The translations under genes were made by a program, and so were the position numbers. A stretch of DNA of 64,000 bases from HGM05232 sp036661515. GTDB lineage: Bacteria > Bacteroidota > Bacteroidia > Bacteroidales > Muribaculaceae. Of this stretch, positions 35,648-45,238 are shown piece after piece (the stretch's first letter is position 1; every line of letters begins with the position of its first letter). Under the pieces are notes generated by a model, which worked only from the letters and a program-made list of their open reading frames with translations, had not been told where the DNA came from and ran no database searches. The stretch lies in assembly GCA_036661515.1 (NCBI GenBank), contig JAVWYO010000001.1, positions 1 to 64,000 of the forward strand, read 5' to 3'.

Positions 35648-36409
35648 ATGAATTTAAATTTAAAGAACTCTATAATATTCTTTGATCTTGAAACGACTGG
35701 TATCAATATTACAAAAGATAGAATAGTTGAAATATCATACATTAAAATATTTCAAAATGGAGATGAAGAGGAGCGCACAATTCGTGTAAACCCTGAGATG
35801 CCCATTCCTGCTGAGTCAACTGCAATACATCATATTACAGATGATGATATTAAGGATTGTCCTACGTTTAAAAGTATCGCAAAGGAATTGAGTCGTGTGT
35901 TTGAAGGGTGTGACTTAGCTGGCTTTAATAGCAATCGTTTTGATGTGCCATTGCTCATGGAGGAATTTCTTCGTGCTGATGTGGGTATAGATATATCAAA
36001 AAGAAAATTTATTGATGTACAAACGATTTTCCATAAAATGGAACAACGAACGCTTGTAGCTGCTTATAAGTTTTATTGTGATAAGGATTTAACCGAAGCC
36101 CATTCTGCATCAGCCGATACTCGTGCTACTTATGAAGTCCTAAAAGCACAACTTGATCGCTATAACTCGTTGCAAAATAATGTTGAATTTCTTTCGTCAT
36201 TTTCAAGTCAAAATAAAAATGTTGATTTAGCTGGTCGTATTATTTTCAATGATAAAGATGTTGAAGTCTTTAATTTTGGTAAATATAAAGGTGTGCCAGT
36301 TGATGATGTTTTTCGTAAAGATGTTGGCTATTATGGTTGGATTATGCAAGGCGATTTCGCTTTAAATACCAAGCAGGTAATAACAAATATAAAATTAAGA
36401 TTAAAGTAG
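35648..36409 (+). CDS. DnaQ-like 3'-5' exonuclease
   Basis: DEDDh-family exonuclease, probable proofreading-type subunit. The 253 residues contain ExoI FFDLETTG (about 11-18, Asp and Glu metal ligands), ExoII GFNSNRFDVPLL and ExoIII HSASADTRAT with the catalytic His. A C-terminal segment of about 60 residues (VFNFGKYKGVPVDDV...YGWIMQGDF) is a small appended domain seen in related Bacteroidetes exonucleases (DUF3820-like pattern). It is placed between dnaN and coaBC. Whether it is the replicative epsilon subunit or a repair exonuclease is unclear. Confidence 0.85.
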   Translation: MNLNLKNSIIFFDLETTGINITKDRIVEISYIKIFQNGDEEERTIRVNPEMPIPAESTAIHHITDDDIKDCPTFKSIAKELSRVFEGCDLAGFNSNRFDVPLLMEEFLRADVGIDISKRKFIDVQTIFHKMEQRTLVAAYKFYCDKDLTEAHSASADTRATYEVLKAQLDRYNSLQNNVEFLSSFSSQNKNVDLAGRIIFNDKDVEVFNFGKYKGVPVDDVFRKDVGYYGWIMQGDFALNTKQVITNIKLRLK

Positions 36410-36422
36410 AAAATATTAGCGT

Positions 36423-37634
36423 ATGTTGAAAGGTAAGCATATTATATTAGGAATTTCAGGTGGAATAGCAGCCTATAAGTCGGCTACGCTTTTGCGCCTT
36501 TTCATAAAGGCTGGAGCAGAGGTACAAGTAATAATAACACCTTCGGGAAAGGAATTTATTACACCTGTTACACTTTCTGCTCTTAGTGGTAAGCCTGTAA
36601 TATGCGATTTTTTCACAGCAAATACTGGAACGTGGAATAGCCACGTCGATTTAGGATTGTGGGCTGATGCCATGGTCATAGCTCCCGCTACGGCATCTAC
36701 TATTGGTAAAATGGCTAATGGAATAGCCGATAATATGTTGGTAACAACATATCTATCGGCAAAAGCACCCATATTTATTGCTCCAGCTATGGATTTAGAT
36801 ATGTTTGCGCATCAATCAACAACCCATAATATAGCGTTGCTTCGTAGCTACGGGAATCATATTATTGAGCCTGCTGAGGGAGAACTTGCAAGTCATCTTG
36901 TAGGGAAAGGTCGAATGGAGGAGCCTGAAGCAATTTTTGAATATATAAATTCTTTTTTTTGTAAAAAGGAAGATCTTGCTGGTAAGAAAATAATGATAAC
37001 AGCAGGGCCTACATATGAAAAAATAGATCCCGTTAGATTCATTGGTAATTATTCTACTGGTAAAATGGGCTATTCATTGGCCGAAGAATGCGCTAATAGA
37101 GGAGCACAAGTAACACTCATTAGTGGCCCTGTGAATATAGAATGCAAGCATTGTGGTATTAAACGGATAGATGTAGAAAGTGCTCAACAGATGTATGATG
37201 TAGCAAATACTGAATTTGTGACAAGTGATATTGCAATTATGTGTGCTGCGGTAGCTGATTATTGTGTAGAAAACATAGCTACAACAAAGATTAAAAGAGA
37301 TGATAATGAGCCACCTATATTAAAATTAAAGAAAAATAAAGATATTGCGGCATCACTTGGATTAAAGAAAAAGCCATCTCAAATACTCATAGGTTTTGCT
37401 CTTGAAACAAATGATGAATTGGAGAATGCAAAAAATAAATTAGATAGGAAAAATCTTGATTTTATTGTTTTAAATTCATTACAAGATGCTAATGCTGGAT
37501 TTGGAACTGATACTAATAAAATAACTATTATAAATAGAAAAGGTGAGATAACACCCTTTGAAACAAAAAATAAGAATTTGGTAGCAACCGATATTGTAGA
37601 TGTTTTAGTAAATAATTATTTACATGAAGAATAG
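36423..37634 (+). CDS. coaBC: bifunctional phosphopantothenoylcysteine decarboxylase / phosphopantothenate-cysteine ligase
   Basis: Two successive steps of coenzyme A synthesis. The N-terminal CoaC flavoprotein half (about 1-180) shows LGISGGIAAYKS, APATASTIGKMANGIADN and the substrate motif PAMDLDMF. The C-terminal CoaB half (about 185-400) begins KIMITAGPTYEKIDPVRFIGN and continues with YSTGKMGYSLAEE. Its stop overlaps the start of the DUF4835/porD gene by 11 nt, so translation is coupled. Confidence 0.96.
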   Translation: MLKGKHIILGISGGIAAYKSATLLRLFIKAGAEVQVIITPSGKEFITPVTLSALSGKPVICDFFTANTGTWNSHVDLGLWADAMVIAPATASTIGKMANGIADNMLVTTYLSAKAPIFIAPAMDLDMFAHQSTTHNIALLRSYGNHIIEPAEGELASHLVGKGRMEEPEAIFEYINSFFCKKEDLAGKKIMITAGPTYEKIDPVRFIGNYSTGKMGYSLAEECANRGAQVTLISGPVNIECKHCGIKRIDVESAQQMYDVANTEFVTSDIAIMCAAVADYCVENIATTKIKRDDNEPPILKLKKNKDIAASLGLKKKPSQILIGFALETNDELENAKNKLDRKNLDFIVLNSLQDANAGFGTDTNKITIINRKGEITPFETKNKNLVATDIVDVLVNNYLHEE

Positions 37635-38547
37635 TAGACGTTTAATATACGCTATTGCTTTATTGCTAATTACATTGCTATTACCTATATCGGGCATAGC
37701 ACAGGAACTTAATTGTAAAGTTGAAATCAACAGCGACAAAGTGTCTAATGTCAGTAAAGAGGTTTTTAAGACGCTTGAAAATGCAATGTCGGAATATATG
37801 AATACTAATCGGTGGTCTAATGCTCAATTTTTAGGAAATGAGAAGATTGGTTGCACTCTATTTTTTACTATAAAAAGCTATGCTGATAATATAATGAGTG
37901 GAGATTTACAAATACAATCGACACGTCCAGTTTATAATAGTTCTTATACAACCACTCTTATTAATTTTAAAGACAATAAAATTGAATTTAGCTATCAAGA
38001 GAATGAACCTCTAATTTTCTCAGAAACTGCAATGGAAAGTAATCTTACCGCGATACTTAACTTCTATGCTTATCTAATTCTTGCAGTAGATTTTGATAGT
38101 TTTTCTCCAAATGGTGGTGAACCATATTTTGAGAAAGCTACCGAAGTTGTGAGGTTGGCACAAAGTTCGGGTGAAAGTGGTTGGAAAGCATTTGAAGATA
38201 CAAAGAATAGGAGTGCTGTGCTTAGTGCATTTACTGATAAGAACACTGGTATTTTTAGAGAAATGTGGTATATGTATCACCGCAAAGGACTTGATGATAT
38301 GGCTCTAAGTATTGATAAAGGTAGAGCAGCAGTTAGTGAATCGTTAAATACATTAACAAAGATACATAACCTTTCGCCAATGACAGTAGTGCTTTCGATG
38401 TTCAAAGATGCAAAACTTGATGAACTTGTGAATATATATTCAAAAGCTAATATGGGTGAAAAGGAGAAAATATATGAATTGCTATATCCTTTATATCCAA
38501 CAGAAGGTGAACGACTTCAAAAGATTAAGGAAGTAAGTAAAAACTAA
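37624..38547 (+). CDS. porD: DUF4835 family protein (PorD-like)
   Basis: Exported protein of 307 residues with a signal peptide (about 1-26, cut near GIAQ) and a mature part typical of DUF4835: ELNCKVEINSDKVS near the start, then FEKATEVVRLAQSSGESGWKAFED in the middle and a helical C-terminus. The family lies between coaBC and recN across Bacteroidetes and has been linked, as I recall, to the type IX secretion translocon under the name PorD; that is not evident from the sequence alone. It overlaps coaBC by 11 nt. Confidence 0.8.
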   Translation: MKNSRRLIYAIALLLITLLLPISGIAQELNCKVEINSDKVSNVSKEVFKTLENAMSEYMNTNRWSNAQFLGNEKIGCTLFFTIKSYADNIMSGDLQIQSTRPVYNSSYTTTLINFKDNKIEFSYQENEPLIFSETAMESNLTAILNFYAYLILAVDFDSFSPNGGEPYFEKATEVVRLAQSSGESGWKAFEDTKNRSAVLSAFTDKNTGIFREMWYMYHRKGLDDMALSIDKGRAAVSESLNTLTKIHNLSPMTVVLSMFKDAKLDELVNIYSKANMGEKEKIYELLYPLYPTEGERLQKIKEVSKN

Positions 38548-38556
38548 CAACAGCAG

Positions 38557-40224
38557 ATGCTTACAAATCTCATTATATCAAATTATGCGTTAATTGAATC
38601 TATTGAAATAAATTTCAATAAAGGATTCTCGATTATAACAGGTGAAACTGGTGCAGGAAAGTCTATAATGCTTGGTGCATTGTCACTAATATTAGGAGAA
38701 CGTGTAGAACCTAAAGCAATTAGAGATAAAGATAAAAAATCAGTTATAGAAGCAGTTTTCGACCTTAGTGGCTATGAATTAAAAGAATATTTTAATGACA
38801 ATGATTTAGAATATGATGCGAGTGAGTGTATTTTACGTCGCGAAATTCTTTCCAATGGTAGATCAAGAGCTTTTATAAACGATACTCCTGTTACTATTAA
38901 TCAATTGCGTGACTTGTCACTGCGACTTATTGATATTCATTCTCAGCATAATAATTTACTTCTCGCGGATTCCCATTATCAACTTACAATAATTGATAGT
39001 ATTGCTGGGAATAATGCGCTATTATCGTCTTATACTAAGGCTTTTAGTGAGTATAATTCTGTAAAAAATAGATTGTTTGAATTAACAGAACGTATTGCAC
39101 ATAATAAGACTGACGAAGAATATACGAGATTCTTATTATCTCAATTATCAGACTTAAATTTAAAGGCTGATGAAGAAGCTGCGCTTGAAGAAGAACAAAA
39201 TACACTCAGTAATATTACAGAAATAAAATCATCACTTTGGGAAATTTCTAATATATTAAATAATGATGATGATTCTGTAATATCTCGACTCATTTCTGCT
39301 ACTTCAAAATTATCATTTTTGGCACGTATATATAGTCCATCGGTTGAAATTAAAGATCGAATTGATAGCACTATTATTGAATTAAAGGATATATCAGCTA
39401 CCATAAATAGTTGGCAAGATAATATGGTTGATGATCCTGCTAAACTTAGCATGATTAACGATCGTCTTAGCTCTATATTTACATTAAAGAAAAAACATAA
39501 TGTATCAACAGTTAACGATCTTATTGACATTGAACGAAAGCTAAATAAAACTTTAAGTGAAATAGATAATTCTGAAAATGATATTTTAGAATTAGAAAAA
39601 GAATTAAAGGAAAAGAATAAAAAAGTTATAGAAATAGCAAATCAGTTGTCGGCTAATCGTAAGAAAGCAGCCAAACTTTTCAGTGAACAATTAAGTTCTA
39701 TTGCCACACCTCTTGGCATGAAAAATTTGCAATGTAATATTTCTTGTGAACCGATTGATATTGATAAATATGGAATAGATAAGATACAATTTCTATTTGC
39801 ATTTAATAAGAATCAAGAACTATTACCAGTAAGCATGACAGCATCGGGGGGTGAAATCTCACGGCTTATGCTTTGTGTAAAGACAATAATAGCGAAAACA
39901 ATGCAACTGCCCACTATTATATTTGATGAAATAGATACAGGCGTTTCTGGTGATATTGCGACAAGAATGGGAGAAATGATGAGTGATATTGGTTCAAAAT
40001 TGCAAGTTATCGCTATAACGCATCTTCCACAAGTAGCGTCAATGGGTGATTTCCATTATAAGGTCTTTAAAAAGGATACTTCGGACTCAACATTTTCTGA
40101 TATAAAAGAGTTATCTTATGATGATAGGGTAATAGAAATTGCAGGAATGCTTAGTGGTCGCTTGATAGATGATGCTGCAATTAATAATGCAAAATCACTT
40201 TTAAATATTAAACAAAAAAAATAA
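38557..40224 (+). CDS. recN: DNA repair protein RecN
   Basis: SMC-like ATPase for double-strand break repair. The 555 residues have Walker A ITGETGAGKSIMLGAL near 27-42, SRAFINDTPVT, and the DIHSQHNN Q-loop region. A long coiled coil (about 150-400) separates the two halves, and the C-terminal signature LPVSMTASGGEISRLMLC precedes Walker B IIFDEIDTGVSG. It follows porD by 9 nt and precedes rlmB by 12 nt. Confidence 0.95.
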   Translation: MLTNLIISNYALIESIEINFNKGFSIITGETGAGKSIMLGALSLILGERVEPKAIRDKDKKSVIEAVFDLSGYELKEYFNDNDLEYDASECILRREILSNGRSRAFINDTPVTINQLRDLSLRLIDIHSQHNNLLLADSHYQLTIIDSIAGNNALLSSYTKAFSEYNSVKNRLFELTERIAHNKTDEEYTRFLLSQLSDLNLKADEEAALEEEQNTLSNITEIKSSLWEISNILNNDDDSVISRLISATSKLSFLARIYSPSVEIKDRIDSTIIELKDISATINSWQDNMVDDPAKLSMINDRLSSIFTLKKKHNVSTVNDLIDIERKLNKTLSEIDNSENDILELEKELKEKNKKVIEIANQLSANRKKAAKLFSEQLSSIATPLGMKNLQCNISCEPIDIDKYGIDKIQFLFAFNKNQELLPVSMTASGGEISRLMLCVKTIIAKTMQLPTIIFDEIDTGVSGDIATRMGEMMSDIGSKLQVIAITHLPQVASMGDFHYKVFKKDTSDSTFSDIKELSYDDRVIEIAGMLSGRLIDDAAINNAKSLLNIKQKK

Positions 40225-40236
40225 AAAAATACAAGA

Positions 40237-40992
40237 ATGGAAAAAAGCGATTATATATTTGGCATACGTGCTGTTATTGAAGCTATAGAAGCTGGCAAAG
40301 AAATAGATAAAATTCTTATAAAGAAAGATATATCTGGTGACTTAGTTGGAGAATTGCTTAATCTTATAAAAGAGCACCAAATATTTGCACAGCGAGTACC
40401 TATTGAGAAAATCAATAGGATAACGATGAAAAATCATCAAGGAGTTGTTGCTCAACTTTCGGCAGTAACATATTATTCATTAGAAAATATTGTCCCACAA
40501 CTTTATGAAGAAGGTGTACTTCCTTTTATAGTAATTCTTGATGGTATTACCGATGTGCGTAACTTTGGTGCAATAGCAAGAACTTGTGAATGTGCAGGGG
40601 TTGATGCCATTGTTATTCCAGAGCGCAATAGTGCATCTGTAACAGCTGATGCAATAAAGACATCGGCTGGAGCACTTCATCACATACCAGTGTGTAGAGA
40701 AAAAGATTTGTTTTCAGCAATTAGAATGCTAAAAGATAATGGTTTTCATATTGTTGGAGCATCAGAAAAGGGTAATGTAAATTATACTAAAATCGATTAT
40801 ACAGTACCTGTCGGAATAGTAATGGGTGCGGAAGATGTTGGCATATCTCCAGAGGTATTGCGTCAATGCAATTCGTTAGTATCTATTCCTGAATTTGGTA
40901 AAATTAATTCTCTTAATGTATCAGTTGCCGCAGGGATTATGACTTATGAGGTTGTAAGACAACGCCTTAATGCTAATATGGAAGTAATATAA
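40237..40992 (+). CDS. rlmB: 23S rRNA (guanosine-2'-O)-methyltransferase, TrmH/SpoU family
   Basis: SAM-dependent ribose methyltransferase with a trefoil-knot fold, 251 residues. The N-terminal substrate domain starts YIFGIRAVIEAIEAGKEIDKI. The SPOUT motifs are LDGITDVRNFGAIARTCEC, GIVMGAEDVGISPEVL and IPEFGKINSLNVSVAAGI. RlmB methylates G2251 in E. coli; the target here is inferred from family similarity. Confidence 0.92.
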   Translation: MEKSDYIFGIRAVIEAIEAGKEIDKILIKKDISGDLVGELLNLIKEHQIFAQRVPIEKINRITMKNHQGVVAQLSAVTYYSLENIVPQLYEEGVLPFIVILDGITDVRNFGAIARTCECAGVDAIVIPERNSASVTADAIKTSAGALHHIPVCREKDLFSAIRMLKDNGFHIVGASEKGNVNYTKIDYTVPVGIVMGAEDVGISPEVLRQCNSLVSIPEFGKINSLNVSVAAGIMTYEVVRQRLNANMEVI

Positions 40993-41012
40993 TAGAATAA
41001 AAGGCAAAATAC

Positions 41013-41043
41013 TTGAAATGATGAGCAAATTGAGGTAAATTTG
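41013..41043 (+). promoter_or_regulatory. promoter of nusB
   Basis: TTG (41013-41015), a 20-nt spacer and -7 TAAATTTG (41036-41043). The -7 box covers the upstream TTG start candidate at 41041, so translation must begin later, at the ATG at 41068. Confidence 0.6.
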
Positions 41044-41067
41044 CAAAATAATAAGACTTATAATAAA

Positions 41068-41997
41068 ATGATAAATAGAATTTTAATTAGAATAAAGGTT
41101 GTACAGATGGTGTACTCTTATCTATTAACAGAAAAAGAGCGTACTATTGAAGATGCCAAGAATGAATTAAATAAGAGCCTTGATAAAGCCTATGAATTGT
41201 ATAATGGCATATTCGTTTTGCTCTGTGACTTGACAAGACTTCAAGATTTACGAATTGATGCAGCAAGAAATAAATATCTTCCAACGGAGGCTGATTTAAA
41301 TCCAAGCACTCGATTTATAGATAATGAATTGATAAAAACATTACATAAAAATGAAGATTTACAGGAATATCTAAAGGAGAATCCTATAACTTGGCAAGAT
41401 GATGATATTTTCCTAAGATTGATGCTTGATAAAATTCTAAATTCTGACATATACAAGCAATATATAGATGCCGAAACGACTGATTTTAAAACAGATTGTG
41501 AATTTTGGCGCAATATATTGAAGAAGATAATTCTTGTAGATGAAGATTTTGCCGAATTATTAGAGTCTAAGTCAGTGTATTGGAATGATGACCTATGTTC
41601 TACGAGTACATTTGTGTTGAAGACGCTAAAACGTATTGAAGATGGTGCAGCAAATCAATTGTTGCCAATGTATAAGAACGATGAAGATAAGATGTTTGGC
41701 GAAAATCTATTTTTGCTTACTCTAAGGAATAAAAAATATTATAATGAACTTATTGATAAATTTGTACAGACAGAGTCATGGGATTCTGAACGTATTGCAT
41801 TTATGGATAGAGTTATTATGATTGTTGGCATTGCTGAAATAATAAATTTTGAATCAATACCAACGACCGTTACTTTAAATGAGTACATAGAAATTACAAA
41901 GTATTATAGTACAATGAAAAGTAGCCAATTTGTGAATGGAATTCTTAATTCTATCATAAATTATTTAAAAGATGAAGGTAAATTATTGAAAAACTAA
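41068..41997 (+). CDS. nusB: transcription antitermination/rRNA processing factor NusB
   Basis: Binds boxA RNA with ribosomal protein S10 in rRNA transcription. The 309-residue protein is about twice the length of E. coli NusB, as is usual for Bacteroidetes, with an N-terminal extension (MINRILIRIKVVQMVYSYL...) and the canonical NusB fold in the last 130 residues. That part includes SWDSERIAFMDRVIMIVGIAE, then FESIPTTVTLNEYIEITKYYS and SSQFVNGILNSI. The start is set by the promoter box. Confidence 0.93.
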   Translation: MINRILIRIKVVQMVYSYLLTEKERTIEDAKNELNKSLDKAYELYNGIFVLLCDLTRLQDLRIDAARNKYLPTEADLNPSTRFIDNELIKTLHKNEDLQEYLKENPITWQDDDIFLRLMLDKILNSDIYKQYIDAETTDFKTDCEFWRNILKKIILVDEDFAELLESKSVYWNDDLCSTSTFVLKTLKRIEDGAANQLLPMYKNDEDKMFGENLFLLTLRNKKYYNELIDKFVQTESWDSERIAFMDRVIMIVGIAEIINFESIPTTVTLNEYIEITKYYSTMKSSQFVNGILNSIINYLKDEGKLLKN

Positions 41998-42052
41998 AAA
42001 CCTGTATTATCTTTACAAAAGAGAAATTTAAACCAATTAAAAAATAGATATT

Positions 42053-42400
42053 ATGTTTTTAAACTTTATTATGCTCGACGCACCAGCCTCTGGAGGTTTT
42101 ATGGGAGATGGTGGAATGACAAATCTTCTAATGATTGTAGCACTTATTGCTATTTTCTACTTCTTTATGATACGTCCTCAATCAAAGAAACAAAAAGAGA
42201 TACGTAAATTTCGTGAATCATTAGCTGTTGGAAGCAAAGTAATCACAGCTGGTGGAATTCATGGTAAGATTAAAGATATCAAGGAAAGTGTTATCATTCT
42301 TGAAATTGCAGAAAATGTAAGAATTAAGATTGATAAAGGTTCTGTTTACCCATCGGCTGCTGATGCTGCTGACGCAGTGAAAGATGATCCAAAGGCTTAA
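42053..42400 (+). CDS. yajC: preprotein translocase accessory subunit YajC
   Basis: Single-pass membrane protein of 115 residues that associates with SecDF at the Sec translocon. A membrane helix (about 22-41, LLMIVALIAIFYFFMI) is followed by the YajC hallmark RPQSKKQKEIRKF and a cytoplasmic beta domain (GSKVITAGGIHGKI). It lies in the nusB-yajC-YbbR-coaE order typical of Bacteroidetes and ends in a clear terminator. Confidence 0.95.
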   Translation: MFLNFIMLDAPASGGFMGDGGMTNLLMIVALIAIFYFFMIRPQSKKQKEIRKFRESLAVGSKVITAGGIHGKIKDIKESVIILEIAENVRIKIDKGSVYPSAADAADAVKDDPKA

Positions 42401-42456
42401 TAGCTATGTACATTCTATTGTGATATAATCATATATCCGCCAATAAAATATAATTT

Positions 42457-42486
42457 AAGCCATTCATTTTTTGCTATGAATGGCTT
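42457..42486. terminator. yajC terminator
   Basis: AAGCCATTCAT (42457-42467) and ATGAATGGCTT (42476-42486) form an 11-bp stem followed by TTTATCTT. It overlaps the upstream end of the open frame of the next gene, arguing for the later start at 42513. Confidence 0.75.
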
Positions 42487-42512
42487 TTTATCTTCAAAAA
42501 AATAGTAAGGTT

Positions 42513-43481
42513 ATGGGCACAATAATCAGAATACTCAGAAAATATCACATTAATATTACACCACAAAAGGGTCGTAATATATTCCTATTTACAATCTTTA
42601 CACTTGTTTCTTTTTTATTCTGGCTATTGCTGACACTAAACATAGAGGTCCAAAAAGATTTTGCCGTTAAAATAAATTTAAATTCGATACCCGATTCTAC
42701 GACAATCATAAGTAATATTCCTAACACAATACGAGTGAGTGTAAGAGATAAAGGCTCGGCATTATTGCGCTATTCATTGGGACAAGAGCCATCAATAGAT
42801 ATTAAATTTAAAGATTATATTGTTAGGTCAGGACGTTTTAAAATATCTTCAATAGAGCTACGTAGCCTTATTAGAGATGCCTTTGGTGCTGGAGCTAATA
42901 TTATAAGTATAACACCTGATTCTATTATTGCAAATTATACTAATTTGCCAGGTAAAAAGGTCCCAGTAACAATTGATGCCGTTGTTCAAGCAAATTTCCA
43001 GTATGTTATAAGTGGAGATGTTATTGCAAAAACTGATTCCGTCACAATATTTTCTGATAAAGCAACGCTATCAAATATAAATAATGTGTATACTTATAGA
43101 ATTGAAGAACATGAATTGAAAGATACACTTTATCGTAAAGTAAAGATAGCGCCACTTAAAGGTGCTAAAATTATTCCCGAAAGCATAGAAGTAATTATCC
43201 CTGTTGAACCATTAATAACAAAACATCTTTTAATTCCAATTGTATCAAGAAATGTACCCGCTAATCTTAACCTCGTTACATTTCCTTCTAAAGTTGATGC
43301 TTCTTTTCTTGTTCCATTAAGTAAATATCATAAGAATGTGTATTTTAGTGCAAATGTTTTCTATGATGATGTTGTAAAAAAGGACAAAAAATTAAAACTA
43401 AATATCATACATGTGCCTAACATATACAAGAATGTGTCGCTCGCATTTGATAGTGTAGAATACATAATTGAGACAAAATAG
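42513..43481 (+). CDS. YbbR/CdaR-like domain protein
   Basis: A 322-residue protein with one N-terminal membrane helix (about 22-42) and a long extracytoplasmic part made of beta-rich YbbR-like repeats (for example IPDSTTIISNIPNTIRVSVRDKG, then PGKKVPVTIDAVVQ). In Firmicutes CdaR regulates the cyclic di-AMP synthase; no diadenylate cyclase gene is adjacent here, so its role is open. The ATG at 42513 is chosen because the frame upstream (to 42480) overlaps the yajC terminator. It ends 3 nt before coaE. Confidence 0.83.
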   Translation: MGTIIRILRKYHINITPQKGRNIFLFTIFTLVSFLFWLLLTLNIEVQKDFAVKINLNSIPDSTTIISNIPNTIRVSVRDKGSALLRYSLGQEPSIDIKFKDYIVRSGRFKISSIELRSLIRDAFGAGANIISITPDSIIANYTNLPGKKVPVTIDAVVQANFQYVISGDVIAKTDSVTIFSDKATLSNINNVYTYRIEEHELKDTLYRKVKIAPLKGAKIIPESIEVIIPVEPLITKHLLIPIVSRNVPANLNLVTFPSKVDASFLVPLSKYHKNVYFSANVFYDDVVKKDKKLKLNIIHVPNIYKNVSLAFDSVEYIIETK

Positions 43482-43484
43482 CTA

Positions 43485-44057
43485 ATGAAAAATCAAATCA
43501 TAGCAATAACGGGAGGTATAGGCAGTGGAAAGAGTGTGGTGTCACAAGTGCTGCGTAGCATGGGCTATGCAGTATATGATACAGATACTGTTGCAAAGCG
43601 TTTAATGAATCATTCGACTGAATTAAAGCAATTGATTTCTAAAACGTTCGGCGCTGATGTAATAGGTGTTGATGGATATGTAAATAAGCCCATGCTTGCA
43701 TCTATTGTATTTAACGATAAAACGAAGCTAAAACAACTTAATGATATTGTTCACCCCGTAGTTAAGACTGATTTTATTGCGTGGACAAAATCTCATATAT
43801 GCTATAAAAAAGTGTTTATTGAAACCGCGCTTCTTTATGAAAGTGGATTAGACTCTGTCGTAGATGAAATTTGGAACGTTGTTGCACCCGAAGAAATAAG
43901 AATAGAGCGCGTGATGAAACGAAATGCTGTGACGGCTAAAGATGTAAAAGAACGAATACATTCTCAATGTAAAGATGTAGAGATTATCACGCCTAATATT
44001 ATAAATAACGATGGAAGGCATGCGGTACTTCCTCAATTAAATAAACTCCTTTTATAA
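43485..44057 (+). CDS. coaE: dephospho-CoA kinase
   Basis: Last enzyme of CoA synthesis, phosphorylating the 3'-OH of dephospho-CoA. The 190 residues show P-loop TGGIGSGKSVVS (9-20), YDTDTVAKRLM and the lid-region RNAVTAKDVKERIHSQ. It starts 3 nt after the YbbR-like gene and complements coaBC in the same window. Confidence 0.95.
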   Translation: MKNQIIAITGGIGSGKSVVSQVLRSMGYAVYDTDTVAKRLMNHSTELKQLISKTFGADVIGVDGYVNKPMLASIVFNDKTKLKQLNDIVHPVVKTDFIAWTKSHICYKKVFIETALLYESGLDSVVDEIWNVVAPEEIRIERVMKRNAVTAKDVKERIHSQCKDVEIITPNIINNDGRHAVLPQLNKLLL

Positions 44058-44157
44058 TGTCAAAGAGTGTAAACTACTTGATGGAAACCAAAATGAGTGT
44101 TACATTTGCATATAAAATTAATAATTAAGAAAATCATCGAATAAATTTAAAAGAATC

Positions 44158-44592
44158 ATGTTAAAGAAAATACTATCAGTTTCAGGAAAGCCAGGACTAT
44201 TTAAACTAATATCTTATGGGAAGAACCTAATCGTCATTGAATGTATTGCAGATGGAAAACGTGTCCCTGCCTACAGCAACGATAAAATAATTTCACTTGG
44301 GGATATAGCAATTTATACTGATACTACAGAAGTTCCATTAGGAGTTGTTCTAAAGACTATTTATACTAAGTTTGATGGAAAGCCTCTGAATGCAAAAGAA
44401 TATAATACACCTGAATCGTTAAGAAATTTCTTCCAAGAAATTCTCCCCGCATACGATAAAGAACGCGTATATAATAATGATATTAAGAAAATAATATCTT
44501 GGTATAATATCTTGATTAACGCAGGGATAACCGATTTCAGTAATGATGAAGAGCAAAAAGATAACAACGAGGAGCAAAAAGCTGAAAAATAG
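44158..44592 (+). CDS. DUF5606 family protein
   Basis: Cytosolic 144-residue protein of a Bacteroidetes-restricted family of unknown function. The start MLKKILSVSGKPGLFKLIS is characteristic and is followed by a small beta domain; the end is a highly charged, low-complexity tail (NDEEQKDNNEEQKAEK). Its place after coaE is conserved in the phylum. No function is assigned. Confidence 0.85.
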   Translation: MLKKILSVSGKPGLFKLISYGKNLIVIECIADGKRVPAYSNDKIISLGDIAIYTDTTEVPLGVVLKTIYTKFDGKPLNAKEYNTPESLRNFFQEILPAYDKERVYNNDIKKIISWYNILINAGITDFSNDEEQKDNNEEQKAEK

Positions 44593-44615
44593 CTTTATCC
44601 GTATTAATTAATACT

Positions 44616-44643
44616 AAAAGGTGATACATTAGTTTCACCTTTT
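44616..44643. terminator. terminator after the DUF5606 gene
   Basis: AAAAGGTGA (44616-44624) pairs with TCACCTTTT (44635-44643) around a 10-nt loop and is followed by more T residues, a typical intrinsic terminator. Confidence 0.75.
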
Positions 44644-44710
44644 TTTAGCTCTTGGAAAAAGGTTTGTAATTTTATAGACAATAATCCTTTAATAATAACC
44701 ACCATAAGGA

Positions 44711-45238
44711 ATGAAAGATATTAAATATTTTATACTTATACCATTTATGCTAATTCTCCTTTGCATAAACACGTCTTGTCATTCCTCTAAAAAGAATATT
44801 AAAGGTACAGAATATGAGTATAATGATAAAGGTATATTAGGATTTAATATAACGAAGCACGATAATAAAAAGCTATATAGAGAAGCCCAAAAATGGATAG
44901 GTACACCTTATCAATATGGAGGTCACACTAAAGATGGCACAGATTGCTCAGGCTTAGTTATGGAAATATATCTTGAAGTTTATAATACAAAATTACAACG
45001 TAATTCGGCAAAGATAATGAGTGAGAACTGTCGGGAAATAAGCAGAAATGCACTTAAAGAGGGGGATTTAATATTCTTTGCGACAGGTAAAAATTCAAAT
45101 AGAATTAGCCACGTAGGATTGTATCTTAAAGATGGTAAATTTATTCATTCCTCATCAAGCCGTGGAGTTATTATCAGTGAATTAGAACAAAAATATTATC
45201 AAAGGACGTTTGTGTGCGCAGGCAGAGTTAGACGTTAA
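44711..45238 (+). CDS. NlpC/P60 (C40) family lipoprotein peptidase
   Basis: Cell-wall hydrolase cutting stem peptides (gamma-D-Glu to diamino acid bonds). The 175 residues start with a lipoprotein signal and lipobox INTSC (Cys23). The catalytic domain (about 52-172) has Cys79 in DGTDCSGLV, His134 in RISHVGLYL and a third polar residue, His146, in FIHSSSSRG. It is convergent with comEC, whose stop codon is immediately adjacent. Confidence 0.93.
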   Translation: MKDIKYFILIPFMLILLCINTSCHSSKKNIKGTEYEYNDKGILGFNITKHDNKKLYREAQKWIGTPYQYGGHTKDGTDCSGLVMEIYLEVYNTKLQRNSAKIMSENCREISRNALKEGDLIFFATGKNSNRISHVGLYLKDGKFIHSSSSRGVIISELEQKYYQRTFVCAGRVRR

